A DNA stretch of 64,000 nucleotides, from the NCBI GenBank assembly GCA_910574455.1, contig CAJSYZ010000004.1, forward strand, positions 2,108,001 to 2,172,000, given 5' to 3'. Of the stretch, positions 11,031 through 22,252 are shown piece by piece (positions within the stretch are counted from its first letter, which is position 1; every line of letters begins with the position of its first letter). Origin of the DNA: Trichaptum fuscoviolaceum. Lineage: Eukaryota; Basidiomycota; Agaricomycetes; Hymenochaetales; Trichaptaceae. Under the pieces are notes generated by a model. It had not been told where the DNA came from. It saw only the letters and a list, made by a program, of their open reading frames with translations, and searched no databases. The position numbers and the translations under genes are program-made.

Positions 11031-13766
11031 TCAATCCAAAGCGCTGCCACTAACACCAGTGTCCTCAGCAGCTCCGCTGATGGGATTCTGATAGGAATCA
11101 AAGCCCTCATCCACGGCATCGTCGACCGTCGCCTTTCCATCGGCGATGGCTTGGGCCGCAGCAGGTGGCAACGCGGGCAGAACCTGTGTAACCTTTTGCA
11201 CGGCTTCGACACGCTTATCCAAACCACCCATGATCGTGTCTTGGGCCTGAGTAGCAATAATTATAATCAGTCCATTTCTTCAACAAAAGGCAATGCGATG
11301 TCCACTTACCAACTTGACCTCACGCCGCACAGCGGCCTGCGCCTCCTCCGTGAAGTTATCGAGCTCGATCATGCGTTCGCTCAAAGCGTTAGGGTTATCC
11401 GTCGTTTTGCTCATCTTGTCACATAAAGCGACACCGGGAGCGATGTGATCGACGTTGATCTTGATATACATGTTGGCGATAGTGGAGAAGAGAGAGAAGT
11501 ACGCCTGGCACATCAATGTCGTGGTATAGAGATCCTGGCGGGTCAAATCCGAGAGAGAGATATTCCCAATGAGGCACGTCTTCGCGGTGTCGATCTGGTC
11601 GAAGAAGTCGCGGACGGTGCTCTTGACGACGTGCTCAACCATTGCCGACAAAGCCGCGAAGAAACGGACAAGGTTGGTGATTTGCGTCTTCATCTGGATA
11701 AGCGTACCAATACACTGCTTTAAGATGCTCTTGATTTGTTTCTAGGGAGATTACAATGACGCATTAATTATCCGCGCATATCATCGTCAGAAAAGATCAA
11801 GCTTACAATGCTGGCCTTCGTAAGTTGAAGAGTCTTCAACTCCGCCTTGATCCGTGCGAGATCGGCTTCCACACGAGAGCGATTCTCGACCGCCTTCTGA
11901 TAATTGGTTTGGGATGATGTGTATGCTGCCTCTGTAATGCTCAGCGTTTGCTGTGCGCTTGATAAAGCAGCTTGGACGGAAGCTGTGAGTCAATTCGTCA
12001 GCGGGCTTGATCCTTTAGGAGTATATACGAAATATTCACATCCGGCCTGGTTGTTGGCTGCTTTTGTAGAAGGCGCTGGGGTCTTGCCGATCATAGGGGC
12101 CTTTATGTAAGGGTCAGCGAATTTGCGCACCGGCGGAGAGGATTAGGCTGCAGTGCACTTACAGATCCAGGAGCAGACCCAGCGAACGACGAAGCGACCG
12201 TACATAGGTCTAGGATGGTGGCTTGCGCCTTCTCGACAGCTCTCTTCCAGCTCTTGACCTCGTCTGATTCGGTTTCGACCTTGTCCTCTGCCATGCTGCG
12301 ATCTTTAGCGACCTCGTCCTTCAGCGCGGAGATAACCTTTTGAAGTGTCAGCACTTCACATAAGAACTGTGGACCACTAAATCGTACCTCAAGAACGTCT
12401 TCGAGAGCCTCCTTCAGCCTCTTGCTGGGTTCACCGTCGCTCCACTGCGTGGAAGTGTGCGCATGGGAAATGAGAGCTTCGATGAAGGTCAATCCTTCCT
12501 TCGACTTCTCGCCTTCCTCGAGCTTCGGACTAAGATGCTCCCAATCGATACCTTTATCGGTTCCAATTCCAAGCAAAGTTGCCAAGAGGTTCACCGGCAC
12601 CTTGGCCAATCCAGCGGTTTTGTACGCCGGGTCATCAGAGCCAGTTACGTTGAGATCTTTCTGGAGGGTCTTGGACTTCTTGCCACGCTTTCGTCTCAGC
12701 TGATCGTCCTCATCCTCGTCGTCTTCATCGCCTGTGGCCCTCCTTCCGCCACGCCTACCTAGAAGGAGACCCGGTAAACCTTGCGAAATGGTTGTAGTAA
12801 CGGTCTGCGAGAGTGAGCTGACTAGTTCCATTCCAACTTGCTCCATTGCTGTAGGAATACTTAGCATGAAATTTTGAGACAATAGGAATAGTAACTCACG
12901 ACTAGGTATCTTATCCGCAGCCTTCTCAAACACTTTTCGCGTAGCCTTCATATTATCTTTCATGATCTTGGCAGCCTCCGCCGCATTATCCACAGATGTC
13001 TTCATCAGCTCAGCCTTCAGCTCGACGCCGGCCAGAGTTGCGTTGTTGGTTTGCTCGTCTATCGCTGTCTTCTCTTCCTTCGCGAGAGTCACCTGATGGA
13101 GTTCACAAACAAGTTCCAGCCAGTCTTTGAATTTGACCTCCATGGCGGTTGCGCATCGCAGGCAACGGTCGGAATCACTTTTAACGGCTGCAAGTTGCTT
13201 GTCGAGATTCATGGAGGCATCAGGCGCAGGAAGACGACCGAGGTTGGAGCCTATTTTCGTGAGCTGGCAGAGTAGTTAGATATAATTCCAGAAAATGATA
13301 TAAGATACGGATACGAACATTGTCAGAAATCGAAACTGAAGTGCTTGAAATGAGCGACATCTGCTTCTCAGCCTCCAGGAATGCGAATCGGCCCGTGTCC
13401 GAGACATGAACTAGACAGGCCTTGAGATTATCAAACCTATCGATATGTATGAGACAGGTAGTTAAGTACAGGAAGAACCACTGCTTACTTCAACTTGCTT
13501 CCCGTCATGTTAGTCTTCGCATCTGTGAGGGACATGCCCTGTGCGTCCGGAGACGTTGCGGCCACATAGCAGGAGCCCATGAGAGACAAGCACAACGGTG
13601 CAGCAGACAGAAGTTCGCCCCAGTCATATTGGAACAGAAGACTCTGCTTGACGTCTCTGGCAAAGGCAATGGCAGCACTGTTGCCACCTTGCTTCATGAT
13701 CCTGTCATTGTTCATCTTCTGAAGAGTCGCAAGATCAGCCGCAGCATCTGTCGTTACGACCGTCAT
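11031..13766 (-). CDS. large helical/coiled-coil protein of unknown function
   Basis: Starts MTVVTTDAAADLATLQK at 13766 and ends GVSGSALD-stop at 11031, with about eight exons and roughly 750-800 residues. Almost the whole sequence is predicted helical by eye: Ala/Glu/Lys-rich stretches such as KAELMKTSVDNAAEAAKIMK, EDKVETESDEVKSWKRAVEK and SRVEADLARIKAELKTLQL. In the middle, after KVFEKAADKIPS, comes a hydrophobic segment (VGMELVSSLSQTVTTTISQG, then LPGLLLG). It is followed by a very charged linker with RRGGRR, an acidic run DEDDEDEDD and a basic cluster RRKRGKK. Long helices interrupted by one hydrophobic hairpin resemble the general design of helical membrane-active proteins, but no family could be named. 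Its neighbour across a shared upstream region is another coiled-coil protein (15055-16216). Confidence 0.75.
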
Positions 13767-15054
13767 AGTGACCAGATAATTGTGTGGGGAGAGGAGAGTA
13801 GGATAGGAGTGGCAAGACAGATAAAGCTCAAATGTGAACCGAGTCTGGTGGGAGATGCGAAACGTCCAAGCAAGGATCTTGACGGGACAAAACTGCAAGT
13901 CGGACCACAGTCTTATAGGTGGTAGAGATACTGCTTGCGAGTTCAAGGCTTCGACAACCTACAGCAGAAAGTCAGAATCGAGGGATCTCGAACGGTCGCT
14001 CGAAAGGACCGAGATAGTTGTTTGAAGCGGAATCGCTCACAGCAAACCCGTAGATCCAATTCTATACCTCCTCAATCGCCAGGCCTCAGACCTCCAGGGG
14101 TCAGGCACTTCTAAGTGAATTTCCCTTATTATTGACATCAGTACAACAGTAATTGATCTTTTGCCGATGGACAGGCACTCGAGACACCAGGGTCTGTCTG
14201 CGAGACTCGGACCACACTCTTCATAACTCTGTCCTCATTTCGAATTCACCCTTTCTTCTTCTTTTTCGCAGTCTGAGTCGCAGCTAGAGGCGGCCGGAGG
14301 CATGGCGTCGCCGTTACTCGAGAGGCCCATGTGCCTCAGGTCCTCTGGAATCTGGAGCTCGTTGTAAGAAGCACACGCGTTGTGAGTGTATAGAGACAAC
14401 ATACGGAACCGAGCATAGTCCCTTTTCTCAACCGTAATCCAAATGTCATATCCTTTTTTGTATAAGAAATGAGGCACGAAGGTTGAGTATGCATAGGGCC
14501 AGGCCAGCTATGTAGATCGTGGTGGGTGAAGTCAGAAAGTGACCTGAGTTAGCCTGCAGTGTCAGGGACGTCGGCACCGTGCCTACGTAGTACGACAGGT
14601 TCCCACGGTTCACATAGTAGCAAGATTTTTTTCTCCTTCGAAACAACTTGAAGCTCTTCTGGTCCAATTACTTATCGTCTCTGATAGGACTGACACGATG
14701 CAATAGATTGCGTAGCTTGTCCTTTAGCAAGGACATAAACTCTGTCAGCGTTCTGGGCACTAAGGGCGATTTCGAACTCAGAATATCACACATGGCTTCA
14801 TCACTAAGTTCCGGCAAACTACGTTGAGTAAGGACTTTCAGCAGCACCGATGAATGAACCGTTCCTGACCTGACGAAGGCAGCGGTCTAGAAAATTATGT
14901 CTCCATAAGGCCTAACGACCAGGCCAGTCTTATACGATAAGCCGTACTTGCGATACTTGCTTGCTGCTCTCCCTGAGCTTCATTCCTCTTCCAAGTCTTT
15001 TGACTTCTCTTGTTTCGCATATCCTCCCCGCCCGAGAAACTCGTATTCACCAAT
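13767..15054. other. shared upstream region with eroded coding fragments
   Basis: 1.3 kb between two head-to-head coiled-coil genes. On the minus strand, 14887-14680 stays open for about 70 codons with coding character (RSLPELSDEAMCDILSSK) but has no start. Two overlapping minus frames follow (14667-14446 and 14477-14235, the latter with KKGYDIWITVEKRDYARF). I cannot assemble them into a gene or recognise a family; they look like gene remnants. Confidence 0.4.
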
Positions 15055-16216
15055 ATGATTAACTTCATCGATAACCCACAAGGCAGAGGCGGTACGCTGT
15101 TGGATTGCATGCAGCCTGTCGAGACTCTATCAATACTGACTACGCTTCGTAGATGAGCTGAATGGCCAAGTGAAGGACTTGATTCGTAGGTCCGAAGAAC
15201 ATCGACAGCACTATGAGCGTTGGAACTCGGACAGGGAGACTCTCACCCAGAAGTTCAAGGAAACGTTTCATGAGTGTTTCCATAATGCGTTCCAAGCACT
15301 TGGAGAGCTCACCTCCGCAATTCTGGCCTGCTCTGACGAGGAGCTCAACATGGTCACATGTGAGGAAGATATTCCTGAGTCCGCCATCACGACACGCAAC
15401 TTGTTCCGGCAAGTCCGGGCGGCAAGAGATGCATTCCATAGGCTCAGCGATTGCTCCGAATCCGGCCTGAGGGACATCTTCTCGCGATACAGCCAGGAGG
15501 TTTTTGTCGAGGAGTCGGGATTCTACATCCTCGAGAAGGAGCTGGATGCTGCCTATGACAACATCTCCGCTGAATACCATCGGGCTGATGAGAAACGAGC
15601 AGAGTACTGGCGGGAGTACGAGAAGGCTCGGGATGACTATGACGATCTCTCAAGGAAACTAGAGGTCTACGACAGCCTGGTAAGGTGTCATGTATGCCTC
15701 TTGCTTTAACTCTACGCTAACGTAAATTGAACGCAGGACTGGCTTGAAAAGGTGTTTGCGAAGAACGCTTGGGAACAATACGGCGATCGGTGGAGGTCTC
15801 AAGAGAAGACCAAGGACTCCTGGAATCGGCTGTACAGTCACATGCGAGAGTTTGAGTACTTAATCGGTGGCTTCCCCCCGCAACTCCGGCAGCACAGTGA
15901 CACGCTCAAGCAGATCCACAAAGACTCGGTCGTGATCGAGAACATTCTCATTGACATGAAGACGGCTGCTTATGAGGTCCACCGCAAGATCGGCGCCATG
16001 GAGAATTGTTTGCTCAGCTCAGACATGGAGGTCAGCGTCGAGGAAGCCACGAGGCATGTCCTCAAACTCACGTATGTCAGCATCGAGATGGTCGAGAACG
16101 ACGGCTTTGCCCGCAGTCTCAAGGGCCAAATTCTATCACGCGTTAGCGAGAAATTCGGGTTTGACAAGACGGAAGAGCTGAAGCACGAGAGACAGTATCT
16201 CGCCCTGGAAATCTAA
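15055..16216 (+). CDS. coiled-coil protein of unknown function
   Basis: Three exons in phase: 15055-15091, 15153-15679 and 15737-16216, giving 347 aa. The tiny first exon (MINFIDNPQGRG) is chosen because the main frame has no ATG before 15170 and the GTACGC...CGTAG intron joins in phase. The remainder is charged and helical: RRSEEHRQHYERWNSDRETL, EKELDAAYDNISAEYHRADE, KRAEYWREYEKARDDYDDL and HSDTLKQIHKDSVVIENIL. Cys residues are few, and no signal peptide or membrane span is visible. It is transcribed away from the other long helical protein (11031-13766), so the two may be co-regulated and may form partners. No characterised family is recognised. Confidence 0.82.
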
Positions 16217-16922
16217 TTCAATATGTTCTTCTGTTATAGCCCTTCAAATATATTTATCTGATTCGCAAGCTATTTACCTCCTACGTCTCCTGAGCTCAGA
16301 TTCTGCAGCGAAGTGCCTGTACCTATTATGCGGGATTATCGAACACCGACGGTAGTGATCTAGGCACCAGAACTTTGGTTAGCTTCCGCCAACTAAATAG
16401 ACTATGGTGGCAGTGTATTCAAGTTGAGTCGAAGCCCTGAGTCGAGGTCTGGTTCACCACTGCCACTGCCACTGGCACTGCACTGGCAGTGGCAGTGTGG
16501 CACGTGAGATCTGACAGAATCTGACAGATCGACCTAATCACGGCCCTGATTTACATTCCTGGAAACTTCCACTGCAGTACCTGTCCTTTATCCTGACCGG
16601 ATGTATTTTACACCCGGAATTAAAGTCAGGTCAGGTCCGCAGTAGACCATTGGCCTGAACTATTACTTACCGAAAGATAGACAGCTCCAGAACCCGAACC
16701 ACGCTCGGCGCTACTCTACATCCGTAGTTATTGGCTTCCGACTCGGAGTTCGAAGACGTTGGAAAAGAACTATGTATGAGCTGAAAGAATCGTGTTACTA
16801 TAAGAGTACGCGAAGAAAGAGCAGGAGCACTTAACACTCAGCCTTCCCTCCGGATCACACTTTGATTCTACCTTCTACACTCTCACAACCTCCACTCATC
16901 GTCCTCCATCTTTCTGCTCGTA
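16217..16922. other. intergenic with inverted repeat; promoter of the next gene
   Basis: 700 bases. Contains a 17-nt inverted repeat at 16458-16497 built from CACTGCC/GGCAGTG units, a TATAAGA at 16799-16805, and a pyrimidine-rich leader (16845-16920) just before the ATG at 16923. Confidence 0.5.
16458..16497. repeat. CACTGCC/GGCAGTG inverted repeat
   Basis: Arm 16458-16474 (CACTGCCACTGCCACTG) and arm 16481-16497 are reverse complements with one mismatch, separated by 6 bases. The same CACTGGCA word is abundant around the Plavaka transposase at 25-34 kb. Confidence 0.75.
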
Positions 16923-17617
16923 ATGGATTTCAAGAAAGGACACACTGGCGACTCGGTCTATTTCCAGATCGACGTTCCGTACGACGTGTGTACCGGCAAG
17001 GATAAGAGCAAGAACCGCATCGTCGAGATGCACAACCACCTCAAGACGCTAGACAGGAAGGTCAACATTACCTACAAGAGCTGGGGCTCGGAGAAGATAG
17101 CGGACTACTTTTACATCCAGGAGGTGCAGGTCAATAAACGTAAGTTTCTCCGACAAATGATAGTACTCAAACACTTACCATTATATCTAGCCTGCACCAA
17201 CAGGGCAACCGGCCATCTGTTCGTGCAGTCCGAGCTGTTATTTTCAGATGACGTAGTGAAGAACATGCAACCCGGCAAGAAAGAATCCCAAACATGCACG
17301 TACTCTTTTTGACTTTCCACTCCAACAACTTCTAACCTCTCTAATATAGTGTTTCGCTTTGATATTGACAAACGGTTCCATTACGGGGCTGAGAGGGAGG
17401 GCATGCCTTTGTTCGTTGTACTGCATAAGTTCAAAGCTAGTGAGATCTGGCAGGTGAGTGTACTTACATATGTGCTAAATCCACCAAAGAAGGCTCTAAC
17501 CGTAGATTAACCGGTTTGTAGAAACGCTTCCGCCAGCTCATTCCGGAGCCGTATGGATTAAATGCAGTCGATACGGTACTAAAATCCTGGGAGAAGGACT
17601 TATATACCTTCAAATAG
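16923..17617 (+). CDS. small uncharacterised protein, relative of the window-edge gene
   Basis: Exons 16923-17139, 17191-17295, 17350-17453 and 17522-17617 give 173 aa. Junctions 1 and 3 are GT-AG. The second intron only preserves the frame if its 5' site is GC (CAAACAT|GCACGT, 17296); the nearby GTACTC at 17300 is out of phase and leads to a stop. The N-terminus contains HTGDSVYFQIDVPYDVCTG. The C-terminal part reads GMPLFVVLHKFKASEIWQ, intron, KRFRQLIPEP and ends WEKDLYTFK. This parallels FMVVHDRGTNDIWQ, intron, VRFKMATGE in the gene at 1-244, with the intron at the same place and phase. No signal peptide or known domain was recognised. A TATA-like element lies 118 bases upstream of the ATG. 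Confidence 0.7.
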
Positions 17618-17854
17618 TTGATCGATACCGGTCATCGAGTTGTACACCAGTTAATAGCATTTGATCACTTATTTTACGGACATACACGAGTTTCGATGCA
17701 TTGTATAGTTTCTTGACAGAACAGTCTTCAATGCAACAAACAATCTATCCGCACACGCAGACTCGAATCAGCCACGAACCTTCACTTTCGTTGAAGGAAA
17801 GCGGGCTGGGGACCGAGCGATGATAAGAGTGGCGGTCGTGCCACTATCGGCTGA

Positions 17855-20325
17855 TTATGAAGATCGCCTATGAACACCAGACGAATCGGTAGCGTTCGTC
17901 ACTGTTCCGAAAACGGAGCTTTCCACGCTACAGACGGTGCCGTTCGAGGGAAGCTTGCCGTCTCTGAAGTAATCGCGGACAGCATTTGTTGTACAATTGG
18001 ACAAAGCTGCCGAAGAAGTATGCTGTCGTGAACTGTTATCAATTGGCTGTACTAGAATCACGCGGAAGACATTGACGTACCCCCGGTGTGTCCTGGGTGA
18101 GCAAAACCGAGCCAATGAATCCCTGGGACATCTTGCGTGCACTATGTAATTTGTTTTCTCAGCTACTCGTAGTGCTATGCACTATGTTATGATTAACGCT
18201 TACCTGGCAATAGGAGTCACTGGATCTAGAAAGAAGACAGCTTATTAGTTGGATTAGGGAATCATCCTCAGCTTCTTATTTACCTGCGGTGTTTCCGATT
18301 ACAAGGATGGGAAAGCTAGTGCTCGTATTAAAGCTGGCTGTCCACAAGCTGTGAGTTAGTTTTCATTAACGCATAGGAATTTGAGGAGCTAACCTGAGAA
18401 ACGCTCAGAGGCGCCTATCTGCCAACCTCTTTCGAATGATCTGAGCATTCTTCTAAATAAACAAATATATAAATGGTCTTACTGGCAAGTTAAATATATA
18501 GTCCAAAGCTCCGCGAACTGTGAGTCTTGTGCCATTTCTGCATATAGGGCCTTCATATCGTCAAGAGTTCCATTGAAGGGGCCGGAGTCGCCGCATGCAA
18601 TAGCTAGTGTATTCTCGTAGCCATCCGCGAAAGGCGTTGAGGGGGTCTCTGAGCAACTGCAGACGTAGTCAGAGCTCGCTGCCACTCGACCCGACAGGGT
18701 GAATAGAGGTTGTCCCTCGCCTTGCTCCGCCAAAGCCAGAGCAACGGTGAGTGCTGCGCCGTTCTGATGCGGCGTATATAGGACGGTGAATATCGCACCC
18801 TTGGCGGCGGAATAATCAAGTGAACCGTATTCGCCAGAGGTTTCATTGTAAAAACTAATCGGCTCAATTTTGAGGGACTCGAGCAGTGTGTCGACACGCG
18901 CGCTGATCTTATCCGTGCTCGTTTCGAAAATTGGGCAAATGGAGGGTCCGGCATCTACACAAGCTTGATAGATTGAAAGCAGAGCTTTGTCAGTGTCTTG
19001 TAGATCATGTGCGTATTTCCCTGGTATAGAGTTAGTAAAGACTCCGCAGAGTACGAAACATTCAATTTAGTCACTTTACCTTTGTAGTAGTTCTCGGAGT
19101 CAACCACGCCGTCGATTATGAGGCGTCCAACATTGTCCTATCTATAGATAAATAACAAGTTGGCAGCTGAGTCGATAGATTACTCTACCGGGAACATCGC
19201 AGCAAATCTATTGCATATACGTATAACCGCTATCAATCCCTTTGCCTCACCGAAGATACGAAGTTCACTCACGTAGCGCCCAAAACTGATCCATATCTAT
19301 AACACTATTAAAGTTGGTCAAGCCAATGGGCAGATGAATGACATACGAGAAGCCCCAATACTGCAGTTTATCCAGTCCGAAGGCCTTAACTATGCTCAGC
19401 ATGTCCCTTGCGACGGTCGGTGTTGACACATGTTGCGCAATATCCGGTATCCGAGCCTTTGCAATTTTCCCGACCAACTGCCCCTTAGCGAAGACCATTC
19501 CTAGTGAATCTGGTGTTTCATTTGCGGCCCTTTGAAGGGCGGTCGAGAAAAGCGCTTCTTCTGGTTCGGACGGGAATGTGAACATCCCTGGCGTCGTAAA
19601 CCCAAGGCCTGTAGGTCAGTTAGATCAGCGTCCGAAGCCTCCAATGTGAAACAAGTACGGCAAAGCTCACCTCGAGGATCAAATCCGATCAGGTCGAAGT
19701 CATCCCCGAGCATCTCAGCAAAGCCCTGCGCGCCACTGATCACCATCTGAACACCGGAACCTCCCGGACCACCTTCCGAATAATCAGCAAGAACATTCGA
19801 GATAAACGAGGGGGAAAGAGTAAACCTGGATTGAACAGAATAGGGCCCAAATAGCCATTTTGACCCGGCGGGATCTTGGATGGATATTTCACGATGGCGA
19901 CAGCAGCTTGTTCACCACTTGGGATACTGTAGTCCATCGGAACCTAAGCGAGACGACAGTGTCAAAATAAGTAAGTTTGCTAGTCACTAATATGACTTAC
20001 CGCAAGCCTTGCACACTGAAAATTTCCATAGCACTGTGTCCAGGTGAGGCTTGCGGATGTATTAATCTATATAGAAGTAAAGATGAAGTGAAATAGCGAT
20101 CGGTAGTGTACGAACCAAGCTCCAGTTGAAGTTCTGCGATGCACCGTCGAGTTGCCTCTTCCCGAAACGATTGACGGAAGGAACGGGAGTTTCAGGCCGA
20201 CTACCTCGCCATCCCGCGTCCAACCCCTTCGCAGTCCCGCTCAGTACGAAAGCCCCAAGTACAAAAGCGACTGCAGGTGCTCCCAACCAATTATTTCTCA
20301 GACTGATGAATCTGGAGTTACGCAT
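17855..20325 (-). CDS. alpha/beta-hydrolase, tripeptidyl-aminopeptidase-like (S33 type)
   Basis: Multi-exon gene starting MRNSRFISLRNNWLG at 20325 and ending at the TAA at 17855-17857. Residues 12-32 (NWLGAPAVAFVLGAFVLSG) form an N-terminal hydrophobic signal or anchor. The oxyanion loop GGPGGSG is split by an intron. FDLIGFDPRG precedes the nucleophile elbow, which reads GFSYGSVLGAT after removal of a GTATGT...TATAG intron. The acid is in GNTADPVTP and the His in DTPGHTS, so the catalytic triad is complete in the expected order. The C-terminal TAP-like region has Cys pairs (CSCSETP, TCQSFERGW). Family knowledge: such proteins release tripeptides or act on related hydrophobic substrates outside the cell or in the secretory route. 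The substrate here is not known. Several Asn-x-Ser/Thr sites suggest glycosylation. Confidence 0.88.
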
Positions 20326-21394
20326 CTTTGTTGTCGAGTACTGGCGTGCTGGTTCTTCGTAGGAGCTAGAGAAATTGCAGCTGCAGGTAGTTGTCTGGTT
20401 TGTGCAACTCTCTTCAACGGTATATTTTATACTGAGGTATCCATACGATGCGCAGTATCAGAGGATCACAAATAGATCATACGCAGTCACTGTAACAGTC
20501 GCTTGCCATCACGAAAGTTGACTTTCTCTGGCGGAGCATGGCGGGCTTTGTAATGTACTATCATGATTGTGACGCCTTGTATAGCCTTACAGTCACATTA
20601 AAATATGAAGCAATATTATGTCTATTCTCCATATGTTTGAAGTCTGATAATTAAAATACAATAGCTAAGAAATATGTCAAATTTATGATAAAAGCTTAAC
20701 AATGGTGTTGCAATATGGCAGGAACATGGCAAGCCATTGCAATGTCACACATCCGTCTACTACATCAGGGAAACTTCCTTTTGCTTACGGCGACTGACGC
20801 GTCCTGATTTGGCTGGCACCTGTCTGAAGGGTCGCTACTTCGTCTGAAAATACACTGATTGCCTTATCTCACTGAAATAAGGAGTGTTTCAGGATGCAAG
20901 CCGTCTCTCAGTGCATCAGAATGCAAGTCAGGATTTCAGTGCTCAAGTGTAATACATCAGAGATTGCTAACGGCGGCTGGCGCGTCCTGGAGCTTCCTTA
21001 AATGGGTTGAAGCGTTGTCATGCCTGCCTGAAGTGTTGCCTGGCTGCCTGATGGCCTTAAAACGGCGTTTCAGGACAAAATCAGTGCGTAAGGAGGGAAG
21101 CTGTACATCAGGTGGCAAGTCAGACTCAAGTGAGATTTACTACTACTACCACTACTGTACTCAAGTGAACTTGAACCTCTGTTTTGAGATTTCAAGCTAC
21201 CTTCATCTTCATGACATCTTGAAAGCGACAGCAAACACCATTGACAACCTCAGTCTACAATGATCATTCAACGAGAAGCAATTCAATAATAGATACAATC
21301 ACGATGCTCCTGGCAACTTTTGAAGACAAGAGCATGCACTCAACAATTTACTCAACAAGATAACACCGTTAGCACTATTCAAACGGGCCTCAGC
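20326..21394. other. AT-rich repeat-like DNA, no gene
   Basis: Short similar phrases recur here and, inverted, at 37.7-39.0 kb: CATCACGAAAGTTG at 20507, ACATCAGGGAAACT near 20763 and the ATGGCAGGAACATGGCAAG type around 20716. No coding frame is convincing; 20859-21263 is open but without motif. Confidence 0.5.
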
Positions 21395-22252
21395 CTACTC
21401 AATATCGAGCATTGGGAAGTGATGGATTATTGTATCCGGTAAGGCCAAGGCATCTTGATTCAAGACGGAAGCAACAGCAAACGTGCTGTGCGCGTCGATT
21501 GCCGCATCTAATAGAGCAGATGCAAGTGAGAAGATGGTCAGCCTGAGTGACAACTTGAAAAGGATAACTTACAATGGACTTGAGCAGCCGACAGCTCAAC
21601 TTCGGCCCAATTGCTCATCGTGACCAAGACATCTTTTTCGATGTTTGTCTGCAGGAGCCTGCCCGCCATCTCCTCCAGCTTTATAAACGGTTGCGGAAAC
21701 TTGAACCAGAGACGGGGGTTCAGAAGCAGCTGGAGCCAAGTTGGCGTTCTTGGCCAGAAATCGGGGTAAACGAAGCGCGCCCAATCTGTCAAATCGACAC
21801 AGGAGGATACGGGAATGTCAAATTTATTCCTGATGCGAGTCGCATCACCTGCCAATTAGTTCAGTTATGCCGCATAATGAGAGAAGAAATGGGATTGTCG
21901 TACCAGCGATTCCTGCTGACACTTTCCATACAGTTTCATCACCTAATAATTGTTCCAATCTTGGGGGAAGAGCATTAAGTAGATGAGTCCGGAGGAGGAA
22001 CACATGTTGCTGAACCGCGAGTTGGATGAGGTCCACGCGATATAGCTCTGGTGAGTTACTCGCCCATTCAATGTCGAGGGCAACGAAGCGTCGTTCCGGG
22101 GCATCCGGCAAGGAAGCATAGATGACGTCTACGGCATTCTCCATCGTCGCGGTGGTCAGACATACTTCAGGAACAAGAGGTCCGAGTGTATAACTGCGAA
22201 GTTGAAGAAGAGGCGTTGGCGGAACCCCCAGGTAGTCGAGGAGATGTTGCAT
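21395..22252 (-). CDS. WRN-like 3'-5' exonuclease domain protein (DEDDy)
   Basis: Three coding segments are visible. The first (from the ATG at 22252, possibly preceded by a further exon) contains RFVALDIEWAS with the first Asp-Glu pair, then LIQLAVQQHVFLL and KVSAGIAG. An intron (GTACGA...GGCAG) joins to GDATRIRNKFDI, carrying the second Asp. The segment ending SNWAEVELSAAQVH is joined through GTAAGT...TTAG to YAAIDAHSTFA, the third motif with Tyr and Asp. The protein ends HHFPMLDIE. The DEDDy signature is complete, so activity is plausible. Family knowledge: these domains trim 3' ends of nucleic acids in repair or silencing, and stand-alone forms are common in fungi. It lies inside the repeat-rich block together with the decayed AAA gene. 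Confidence 0.85.

Noticed and set aside
11031..13766. Naming the large helical protein a pore-forming toxin subunit
   Set aside because: Only the general layout (long helices and a hydrophobic segment) agrees; no family motif was recognised, so it stays as unknown function.
11028..13925. Long plus-strand open frames opposite the large helical gene (11028-11426, 11445-11723, 12422-12762, 13422-13925)
   Set aside because: Shadows of strongly codon-biased coding sequence on the minus strand, without motifs or introns of their own.
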